Assembly (NCBI GenBank): GCA_017460955.1
Contig: JAFTZY010000013.1
Location: forward strand, 1-47,954
Length of the DNA stretch: 47,954 bases
DNA from: Oscillospiraceae bacterium
GTDB taxonomy: Bacteria; Bacillota; Clostridia; Oscillospirales; Ruminococcaceae
Reading direction: 5' to 3'
Shown: positions 40,068 through 46,617 of the stretch, one piece after another
How the letters are laid out: each line of letters starts with the position of its first letter
Numbering within the stretch: the first letter of the stretch is position 1
Position numbers and translations under genes: made by a program
Notes under the pieces: model-generated
The model's input: only the letters and a program-made list of their open reading frames with translations
What the model was told of the DNA's origin: nothing
The model's database searches: none

Positions 40068-41090
40068 TTAAATATTCCAGTTCATAACAACCTTGAAGTC
40101 GGCATTCTTGGCAAGCTCAAAAGCCTTGCTGATGTCGTTCGTGCCGGCCACATCGACCTCCTCGGAGATCATCTGGCGCATTCTGGCAGCGAAGGTATCA
40201 TCCTCCTCGAGCAGGCGGACGGACTCGATGAAATCGCGTCTGCCCGAACGGCTCCGGCCGATCATGGTCAGGCCCTTCTCGAGCACCATGCGGGTATTGA
40301 CGGGAACGGGCTCCTCGCTGACGCCGCAGAGCATCATTGTACCCTGGGGCTCGATGGTATCGATCATCTGGTCGATCGCCTTGCCGGAGGCAGCGCCGCC
40401 CACGCATTCAAACACATGGTCGAACTGCGGCCGGGTCTCGAGCTGGTTGACATTGAGCACATTGTCTAAAAAGCCGAAGTACTGGAGCTTGTTTGGGTTG
40501 ATGCCCAGTACGGTGATCTGTGCATCCGGCAGACGGTTCTTCAGGATGCAGCAGATGATATAGGAGACGGCGCCGTCGCCCCAGACGGCGATGCGGTCCC
40601 TTCTGTCGTGGGAATAGCGCAGGAAGCTGTCCACGGCATGGACGCCCACGCTGATGAGCTCGGTGAAGGCAAAGACATTGTCCATCCCTTCCCTTGTATA
40701 GGGCACGACCTGCTGCTTGTTGATGCGCAGCGCCTCCTGCAGAAAGCCGTCGGCGCGGCTTGAGCGGAAGAGTGAATCGAGCCGGTAGTTCTCGTCATAG
40801 AAGGTATCCTTGCCGGGCATATTCGGCAGGAGCACGACCTTGGCGCCGGTGGCAAATTCACCGGTCGGGTCGTGCAGCACCTCACCGCACGCCTCATGGA
40901 TGAGTGCCATCGGCAGGCGCTTTTTGAGCACCTCCGGGTCACGCAGGCCGAAATAGTAGCGGATATCCGCCTTACAAACGGACAGCTTGCGCGGTCTGAC
41001 GACGATGTGCTCGCTGCCCTGCACCTTCACATCCTGGAAAAAGGATTCGATCCGGAAGGGTGCCACAAGCTTATACTGCTGACTAATCAT
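40068..41090 (-). CDS. tarJ: Ribulose-5-phosphate reductase (ribitol-5-phosphate dehydrogenase), TarJ-like
   Basis: Medium-chain dehydrogenase of 340 residues that would reduce ribulose 5-phosphate to ribitol 5-phosphate. Zinc-site residues C39 and H65-E66 (ALIHEACGEV) are visible, as is the cofactor-binding loop VWGDGAVSY near 169-177. The overall pattern (VVLLPNMPG, VFECVGG) is that of TarJ/Bcs1 rather than general alcohol dehydrogenases. It overlaps tarI by 8 bp. The TarI-TarJ pair makes CDP-ribitol in Staphylococcus and in Haemophilus-type capsule systems. The zinc and cofactor calls are from motifs; the substrate is inferred from the pairing. Confidence 0.9.
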   Translation of the reverse strand: MISQQYKLVAPFRIESFFQDVKVQGSEHIVVRPRKLSVCKADIRYYFGLRDPEVLKKRLPMALIHEACGEVLHDPTGEFATGAKVVLLPNMPGKDTFYDENYRLDSLFRSSRADGFLQEALRINKQQVVPYTREGMDNVFAFTELISVGVHAVDSFLRYSHDRRDRIAVWGDGAVSYIICCILKNRLPDAQITVLGINPNKLQYFGFLDNVLNVNQLETRPQFDHVFECVGGAASGKAIDQMIDTIEPQGTMMLCGVSEEPVPVNTRMVLEKGLTMIGRSRSGRRDFIESVRLLEEDDTFAARMRQMISEEVDVAGTNDISKAFELAKNADFKVVMNWNI

Positions 41091-41793
41091 TTTTGATATT
41101 CTCCATCATGATCTGTGCAACCTTATAGTCATAAGGATACGTAATTTTGATATTGGAAACATGACCTTCCACAAGCTGGACATGATAGCCCTTGAGCATG
41201 AACATCTTGCACGCATCGGTGACCACATTCAGCTCCTCCTGTGTCATGGAGCTGTACACCTGCTCGAACAGCGAGATCTTGAAGCTCTGGGGGGTCTGCC
41301 CCTGATAGGTCTGGCTGCGCACGGGGATGTCCGTGATATAGCTGCCGTTGTCGGAATACACGATGGTATCCGTTGCCGGGATGACGGTATCGCAAACGCC
41401 GAACTGCCGTGCTGCGGCGATATTGTCCGAGATCATCTTGAGCGTCACGAAGGGTCTGACGGCATCGTGGGTCACGATGATGTCCTCGTCATCCTGGCTG
41501 TGCCGTCTTGCTTCCTTGATGACGGCATCGATCGTCTCGTTGCGGTCATTGCCGCCCTTGACGACGACCAGATTCTTGAATTCGCTCAGATACTTTGCCT
41601 GGATGTCCAGCATATTCTGATACCATGCCGGATTGATGCCCATGATGACCAGGTCCACCTCATTGTGGAGCAGAAACTTCTCCGCAACATGGACGATGAT
41701 GGGTCTGTCATTGATCGGCAGAAACTGCTTCGGAATGTTGTAATTGCCCATTCTCGAGCCGACACCGCCTGCCAGGATTCCCGCAAAAACCAT
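41083..41793 (-). CDS. tarI: Ribitol-5-phosphate cytidylyltransferase, TarI-like
   Basis: IspD-family nucleotidyltransferase, 236 residues, which would join ribitol 5-phosphate to CTP to give CDP-ribitol. The CTP-binding signature is ILAGGVGSRMG at 6-16, with R14 and K22 (IPKQFLPI). THDAVRPFV and QGQTPQSFK follow. IspD (isoprenoid pathway) has the same fold, but the overlapping tarJ and the teichoic-type neighbours favour TarI. It is the first gene of the polymer unit, with a GGGAGGA ribosome binding site and a clear promoter about 80 bp upstream. Confidence 0.92.
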   Translation of the reverse strand: MVFAGILAGGVGSRMGNYNIPKQFLPINDRPIIVHVAEKFLLHNEVDLVIMGINPAWYQNMLDIQAKYLSEFKNLVVVKGGNDRNETIDAVIKEARRHSQDDEDIIVTHDAVRPFVTLKMISDNIAAARQFGVCDTVIPATDTIVYSDNGSYITDIPVRSQTYQGQTPQSFKISLFEQVYSSMTQEELNVVTDACKMFMLKGYHVQLVEGHVSNIKITYPYDYKVAQIMMENIKND

Positions 41794-41880
41794 AATTACT
41801 GTTTCCTCCCAATTTCTTTTCTTGCCATCGGATCATGCCGCATATCCACACTTCCCCGGATATGTGTACACTTATTTTAT

Positions 41881-41909
41881 ATTATAGCATATCTCCTTTT
41901 GTTTTGCAA
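41881..41909 (-). promoter_or_regulatory. Sigma-A promoter of the tarI operon
   Basis: Reading leftwards, -35 TTGCAA (41904-41909), 17-bp spacer, -10 TATAAT (41881-41886). It is the same hexamer pair as the tuf promoter, so transcription is probably strong and constitutive. Confidence 0.85.
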
Positions 41910-42063
41910 GGGAAAATGCAAAAAAAATGCCCTTTTCCCGATTTTTCCGCCAATGGGGAGGGGAGACTGCGTGGATGCCCACCCCCAACCCCCCTCCCTT
42001 CTCCCGCTTCGCGGGAGGGGAGGGGGCATTTTCTTTTTCTTGCAGGGGGACTGCGTCCCCCCG

Positions 42064-42237
42064 CATCCCCTGTTTTTCGCGGGAGGGGCTTTTCGCTTTT
42101 GTGCGGTGCTGCGGCCTCCACATTCCCTGCTTTTCACGGTAGGGGCTTTTCGCTTTTGTGCGGAGCTGCGGCATCCACATTCCCTGCTTTTCACGGGAGG
42201 GGCTTTTTGTGCGGGACAGCATCCCTCATCCCCTGCA
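42064..42237. repeat. 57-bp tandem repeats
   Basis: Two full 57-bp units (42064-42120, 42121-42177), a third shortened unit (42178-42227) and the first ten bases of a fourth (42228-42237). Each starts CAT(C/T)CCCTG and contains CGGGAGGGG or a variant, then CTTTTCGCTTTTGTGCGG. Units 1 and 2 differ at only a few positions. There are no unique spacers, so it is not a CRISPR array. Confidence 0.9.
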
Positions 42238-42238
42238 A

Positions 42239-42269
42239 GTATCGGGGGTCTCTGTGAGGCCCCCGATAC
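42239..42269. repeat. Strong hairpin beside the tandem repeats
   Basis: GTATCGGGGG (42239-42248) and CCCCCGATAC (42260-42269) with an inner CTC/GAG extension. The T-run lies on the plus-strand exit (ATTTTCG), whereas both flanking genes are on the minus strand, so it is not an obvious terminator for either. Confidence 0.7.
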
Positions 42270-42349
42270 ATTTTCGACAGACTGTTTGCCTCCCACAGAG
42301 GGTGGCATGCTGACATCTCACCTCTAACTTCTGCGGGCTTGTCTCTGAG

Positions 42350-44311
42350 TCAGATCTTTTCCTTCTTCCCGCCCGTCGTCTCATCGAACACGCAGTCCCG
42401 GAACACACTTGCGGGATAATCCTTGCCGGCGTTCACCGCCGTCATGAACGGCGCATAGGCATCACTGCCGGAGATCCGGCGCATATAGGGCATCGAAGAG
42501 AAGGCCTCCAGCCAGTCCCTGCAGAAATCGAGCTCCCCGGCATGGATGCGCCGGATGGTCTCCGCATTCTCACTCTCCGTATCGAACCGCAGGCCCGTTT
42601 CCGTAAAGCCCAGGAAGGACGGCTCGGGTGCGCCGAAAAGCAGCTCAAAATAGACATTGTGCTTATCCGCCGGATAATGCGTCTCATACGCCATACGCTC
42701 ATGCTCCGCCGAAAAGCAGTAGGACACGAGCCTGCCCGTGCGGAAATACGTCTCGGAGAAATCGCTGTCACTCTGCCGCAGTGCGTTCGAGCCGCACAGC
42801 ACACCCGTGACCTCCACATCCAGTCCCATATGGCGCCGGAGGTACGCATCAAGGAAAATGCTCCCGCTGCCCGCCCAGCCGCAGTCTACGGTGAGGAGAC
42901 GCTGCGCCTTCCCCACGGCCTGTGCAAGGTAGGCATCCGCCTGCGCATACGCCCCCTCATAGCACCGCAGGATCTCCGGCAGACGCCCGTTCAGATGCGC
43001 CCGCAGCTCCGGAAGATTCCGGTCGGTGAGGACTGTCTCCTTCGGATAAGGGACCTCAAGCCCGGACAGATCCATGGCCGACAGGAGCTCCTCCACCGTA
43101 TAGCCGCGTCCGGCCTTCTGCTCGAGAAAGCGCCGGAAATAGTCATGCGGATACAGTCCCGCACAGAGCTTGGCTGCACAGGCGCGTGACCAGTGGAGAT
43201 ACACCGTTTCCTCCTCCGGGTACAGCCTGTCATAGACCTGCTTGACAAGATAGCCGTCTCGGGACAGGAACAGGATGCGCTGCGCTCCTGTGCGCTGTGC
43301 CTGCTCGTGCAGGAACCCGCAGAAGCCCAGCACCAGGATGCCGCCGCATTTGTACCCGTACTCATACGCGGGGTCGCATTGCTCCATGGCATACAGCCGC
43401 CGGTCCACCATCCCCCGGTAGGCCGAGCCGACCATCCATGACATATGCGGGGGCCGGTAGGGCGCACCGAGCTCGTGGATGTTCGGGAAATGCACGGCGG
43501 TAAAGCCCGCCGCCTGCGCCCGGCTGACGTCCGAGCCCCGGCTGTCGCCGATATGCGCATAGCTCCCGGCAGGAAGGGCCTCCTTCACCTTCGCAAAGAG
43601 CCGCCCGTCGTATTTCCCGCAGTCCGCCTCCCCGGACAAAAAGAGCTGTTCATAGCCCGTAAACCCGCATTTTTCCAGCATGGCTTCGATGGTCGCCCGG
43701 GGCAGGTACATGTCCGTGGTGACCACGATGCGCCGTCCGGCCTTCCGGACAAGCGCCCAGACCTTCTGCATATAGGGGTCTGGCAGGCACAGGGCGATCT
43801 CCGTTTCCGACTCGAGCGCGGCACCGGCGTCCGGGTCAAGGCCCGTCTCCTCATGGAGGACCTCATAGATCTGAGAGAGCGTGATCTCCCCGGTGCCGCT
43901 CTCCGCCATCTGCCGCTGCCGGGCGGTCTGCTCGGCGCGGGTGCGCAGTGTCCGGAAATCCGGGATGTCCAGCCGCTCCCCGAGCACATAGAACAGCGCC
44001 GTCGGCTCGGAGAACGGGCGGTGGAGGAGGGTATCGAACACATCGAAGGACACCACCTCACTGCGGCACAGGAGGGCGGCTGTTTCCTCGGGGGTGCGCT
44101 GCATCCCGGTGCCGCTCTCATTGCCGGCACGCAGATGCTCCCGCTCGGGCAGATGCAGGACATTATAACGCAGGTTCAGCAGCACAAGATACCCCCACGA
44201 CACGGCACGGCAGCGCCGGTGCAGCGTCGGATGGGACAGCACAAAGCCCTCATAGCGCTGCTTGACGGCATAGTTGCGGTTGACGAGCTTCTGGTACAGG
44301 GCAAGGTTCAT
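42350..44311 (-). CDS. HAD-superfamily protein of a polysaccharide locus
   Basis: 653 residues. A HAD hydrolase domain lies at about 85-275 with a complete motif set: nucleophile region SFDVFDTLL (D90, D93), T199 in VVTTDMYLP, K233, and GDS at 255-257 with D261. A second region from about 320 contains RILFLSRDGYLVKQVYD (345-361), a pattern repeated in this protein type, then an unassigned C-terminal half with many Tyr, Trp and His. Such proteins recur in capsule and rhamnan-type gene clusters, but their reaction is not established. The gene follows the TagH-like ATPase by 63 bp, with a hairpin between them, and has AGGAGG 6 bases before the ATG. Confidence 0.78.
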   Translation of the reverse strand: MNLALYQKLVNRNYAVKQRYEGFVLSHPTLHRRCRAVSWGYLVLLNLRYNVLHLPEREHLRAGNESGTGMQRTPEETAALLCRSEVVSFDVFDTLLHRPFSEPTALFYVLGERLDIPDFRTLRTRAEQTARQRQMAESGTGEITLSQIYEVLHEETGLDPDAGAALESETEIALCLPDPYMQKVWALVRKAGRRIVVTTDMYLPRATIEAMLEKCGFTGYEQLFLSGEADCGKYDGRLFAKVKEALPAGSYAHIGDSRGSDVSRAQAAGFTAVHFPNIHELGAPYRPPHMSWMVGSAYRGMVDRRLYAMEQCDPAYEYGYKCGGILVLGFCGFLHEQAQRTGAQRILFLSRDGYLVKQVYDRLYPEEETVYLHWSRACAAKLCAGLYPHDYFRRFLEQKAGRGYTVEELLSAMDLSGLEVPYPKETVLTDRNLPELRAHLNGRLPEILRCYEGAYAQADAYLAQAVGKAQRLLTVDCGWAGSGSIFLDAYLRRHMGLDVEVTGVLCGSNALRQSDSDFSETYFRTGRLVSYCFSAEHERMAYETHYPADKHNVYFELLFGAPEPSFLGFTETGLRFDTESENAETIRRIHAGELDFCRDWLEAFSSMPYMRRISGSDAYAPFMTAVNAGKDYPASVFRDCVFDETTGGKKEKI

Positions 44312-44338
44312 GCGGCACCTCCTCTTGGATATAAAGCG

Positions 44339-44371
44339 GAGCCTTCTCCCGGGACAGCCGGGGGAAGGCTC
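44339..44371 (-). repeat. Intercistronic hairpin between the ABC ATPase and HAD genes
   Basis: GAGCCTTC and GAAGGCTC arms extended by CCCGG/CCGGG with one mismatch, starting three bases after the ATPase stop codon and ending about 20 bases before the next AGGAGG. There is no good U-run. Confidence 0.6.
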
Positions 44372-44374
44372 GGG

Positions 44375-45652
44375 TCATTTCTGTGTCGGTTCGTCCCGGT
44401 CCTCCCCGATACCGAACAGTGCATGGATGCTGCAAAAGGGGATCTGTGTCAGATCCGGGAGCTTTCCTGCGATCCGGTCGGTGAAGAACATGTCGGAAAT
44501 GATGATGAGCTGCGTTTCGGGGAATTCCTGCGTCCCGCGGGGGATGACCGTATCACAGTGACGGCTTTCGGCAGTATTCTCCACGATATAATCGACCCCG
44601 ATCTGCTCGCGCTCAAGCAGGGGGATGAGAAAATCCAGCACGGCCGTATCCCCATAGAAGGCCACGCGGCGGATCTCCCGCTCCTTCAGGTACTGCTGCA
44701 TATGCGCCACATGCTCCGGATGCAGCACCAGCTCATCGAGCAGGGACAGGTACATCCGGTAGCGCACCTCCTTGTTATGGGCGTTGCGCATCGCCTGCTC
44801 GTGCTTCGCGGCACTGACGGTCGCAGGCTTGGCGGATGCGGTCTTTTTCACGGGCTTTTTCTTTTTCTGGCGCAGCTCCTCCAGGTCCGGACGGACCTTC
44901 GGGTCGGCGGCACGCAGCTTCAGGAAGCGTTCATAGAGCTCGAGCAGCTCGAGTGCCTCCTCGCGGTTTTGCGCAAAGGCGATCTGGTTGCCGTGGTCAA
45001 GCCACAAAAGCTTATTGGCAAGGCGCTTCATCGTGCTCGTGTTATGTCCGACGAACAGCGTGATGGCGCCGTTCTGGATGACCTCGAGCATCTTGTCGCC
45101 GCTCTTTTTGCGGAAGGAGCCGTCCCCGACGGAGAGCACCTCATCGAGGATGAGCACATCCGGGCTGACCAGGCAGCAGATGGAGAAGGCCAGACGCGAG
45201 CGCATGCCCGAGGAGAGCTGCTTGTACTTATACCACTGGAACTCCGTGAGCTCCGCAAATTCAAGGATCTCGTCCGTGCGCTCCTCGATGAACTCCCTCG
45301 AATAGCCGAGCAGCGCCCCGCGCATGAGGATGTTCTCACGAAGATTGAGGTCATTGTCAAAGCCCGTGCCGAGCTCGAGGAGGGCGACCACATTGCCGTC
45401 GGTCCGGATCGTGCCCTTCTTGGGCGGCAGGATCCCGGTGACGCTCTTGAGCAGGGTGGACTTGCCGGCGCCGTTGACGCCGATCACCCCCATGAAATCG
45501 CCCTTTTCCAGCTGGAAGCTCACGTCGTTCACAGCCCAGATGCCCTCGATCCTGCGCTCATGGTGGACACGCTGGATGACCCATTCCTTGAGGCCGACAT
45601 CCGAAAAATCTCCGGCAAGGTAGCGGATGGATACATGATCTGCCAAAACCAT
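44375..45652 (-). CDS. tagH: ABC transporter ATP-binding protein, TagH/Wzt-like, with C-terminal Rossmann-like domain
   Basis: ATPase that powers export of a lipid-linked glycopolymer, 425 residues. Walker A GVNGAGKST at 58-66, signature LSSGM at 146-150, Walker B VLILDE at 166-171 and H203 in VGHN are all present, with the polysaccharide-exporter GTGFDNDLNLRENI in between. After the ATPase (about 250) comes a Lys-rich linker (263-276) and then a domain at about 295-415 with RRVAFYGDTAVLDFLIPLL and TQLIIISDMFF, which looks like a nucleotide-binding Rossmann fold. TagH and Wzt have C-terminal extensions, but not of this type as far as I know. It starts 12 bp after the permease gene with an AAGGAGG site. 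Confidence 0.92.
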   Translation of the reverse strand: MVLADHVSIRYLAGDFSDVGLKEWVIQRVHHERRIEGIWAVNDVSFQLEKGDFMGVIGVNGAGKSTLLKSVTGILPPKKGTIRTDGNVVALLELGTGFDNDLNLRENILMRGALLGYSREFIEERTDEILEFAELTEFQWYKYKQLSSGMRSRLAFSICCLVSPDVLILDEVLSVGDGSFRKKSGDKMLEVIQNGAITLFVGHNTSTMKRLANKLLWLDHGNQIAFAQNREEALELLELYERFLKLRAADPKVRPDLEELRQKKKKPVKKTASAKPATVSAAKHEQAMRNAHNKEVRYRMYLSLLDELVLHPEHVAHMQQYLKEREIRRVAFYGDTAVLDFLIPLLEREQIGVDYIVENTAESRHCDTVIPRGTQEFPETQLIIISDMFFTDRIAGKLPDLTQIPFCSIHALFGIGEDRDEPTQK

Positions 45653-45664
45653 AGTGCCGCCTCC

Positions 45665-46432
45665 TTACAGGTAGAAAATGAACCGGTTCTTGTTGCAGTT
45701 GTACACGATCACGCCGATGAGCATCATCACGGCAGCATAGCCGCACAGCCACAGATGCAGATCCAGTGACGGTACCGCGCCGTCGATGACGATGGTGCGG
45801 AAGTAGACGATGAAATCATAGACCGGATTGATCTTGAGCAGGCCCCGCGCCGCCTCCGGAAAGCGCTCCACAGTGTAGAAGATGGCGCAGCAGTAGTACA
45901 AAAGCCGGTTGAAAATGTGGTAGAAATAGAGCGTGTCCTTGAAGAAGATGAACAGGCTCGACAGAATGAGGCTCGCCCCGAAATTGATAAAGAACATCGT
46001 GATGACCGGGAACGGCAGCAGCAGCAGGTTCCAGGTGAACGCTACATTGTCGATGAGCATGAACACCGTGAGCACCACGCAGGTGATGAGGAAATTGAGC
46101 GTCGCCGACAGGTTCTTCGACAGCGGGAAGAGCCAGGTGGGCAGCTTGATCTTATTCATGATCGCCCCGTTGCTCAGAAGCGACTCCATGCCCTGGGTCG
46201 TCGCGTTGGTATAAAAATTGTAGCAGAGCACACCGGTGATGACATAGGTCGTATAATGGGGCGTATCCCGTCCGAAGATGTTCTTGAAGACAAGCACGAG
46301 CACGAAGAATTCGCACAGCGGGCTCATGATGCTCCAGAGCACGCCCAGTGTGGTCTTTTTATATTTCTGGATAAAGTCCCTCTTGACAAGTCTTGACAGG
46401 AGGAACCGGTATTTTTTCAGTGTTGTGAACAT
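45665..46432 (-). CDS. tagG: ABC-2 type polysaccharide/teichoic-acid export permease, TagG-like
   Basis: Membrane subunit of the exporter, 255 residues with about six hydrophobic segments. The N-terminal amphipathic stretch RDFIQKYKKTTLGVLWSIMSPL is the hallmark of the family. The ATG giving MFTTLKKYRFL has a GGAGC site 9 bases upstream and lies downstream of the promoter; a longer in-frame reading starting at 46489 has no ribosome binding site. It is the first gene of the exporter unit (permease-ATPase-HAD), transcribed from a promoter that merges with the terminator of the upstream kinase gene. Confidence 0.93.
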   Translation of the reverse strand: MFTTLKKYRFLLSRLVKRDFIQKYKKTTLGVLWSIMSPLCEFFVLVLVFKNIFGRDTPHYTTYVITGVLCYNFYTNATTQGMESLLSNGAIMNKIKLPTWLFPLSKNLSATLNFLITCVVLTVFMLIDNVAFTWNLLLLPFPVITMFFINFGASLILSSLFIFFKDTLYFYHIFNRLLYYCCAIFYTVERFPEAARGLLKINPVYDFIVYFRTIVIDGAVPSLDLHLWLCGYAAVMMLIGVIVYNCNKNRFIFYL

Positions 46433-46511
46433 AGATCGTAAGCTCCTGTACAATTCCCCGGCACAGCGAGAATTGCCGTCAATTTGCATAATGAATTACT
46501 CTTCTTTTTGT

Positions 46512-46540
46512 ACTATATCACAAAAACAGGAATCTGTCAA
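46512..46540 (-). promoter_or_regulatory. Sigma-A promoter of the exporter unit
   Basis: Reading leftwards, -35 TTGACA (46535-46540), 17-bp spacer, -10 TATAGT (46512-46517). The -35 lies inside the 3' arm of the kinase terminator, and the terminator U-run lies in the spacer. Confidence 0.88.
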
Positions 46541-46568
46541 GAACGCTTTGCATTTCTTGACAGATTCC
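46519..46568 (-). terminator. Terminator of the histidine kinase gene, overlapping the tagG promoter
   Basis: Perfect 15-bp inverted repeat GGAATCTGTCAAGAA (46529-46543) / TTCTTGACAGATTCC (46554-46568) with a 10-nt loop. On the minus strand it is followed by TGTTTTTG, about 50 bases after the kinase stop codon. Confidence 0.85.
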
Positions 46569-46617
46569 ACAAACCATGCGGGATTCCCCCATGGATTTTC
46601 GACATTTGTGCCGGGAG

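Larger units (their letters stand above)
41794..42349. other. 556-bp intergenic region between the two polymer units
   Basis: No convincing gene. Contents from left to right: the tarI promoter (41881-41909), a very G/C-rich hairpin with arms near 41992-42008 and 42011-42026, a small GGGGGAC/GTCCCCC hairpin near 42045-42061, the 57-bp tandem repeats (42064-42237), and a long hairpin at 42239-42269. Open frames through the repeats exist on both strands, but none has a ribosome binding site or a recognisable protein pattern. Confidence 0.8.

Noticed and set aside
41083..41793. ispD of the isoprenoid pathway
   Set aside because: Same fold, but the 8-bp overlap with a TarJ-type dehydrogenase and the teichoic-type neighbours favour tarI.
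42064..42237. CRISPR-like array
   Set aside because: The 57-bp units are directly adjacent, without variable spacers, and no cas genes are present.
42239..42269. A terminator for the HAD gene
   Set aside because: The stem is strong, but the T-run is on the plus-strand exit while the gene is on the minus strand.
41872..42308. Small proteins encoded in the repeat region (several overlapping frames on both strands)
   Set aside because: They lack ribosome binding sites, share frames with the tandem repeats, and contain only repeat-derived basic low-complexity sequence.
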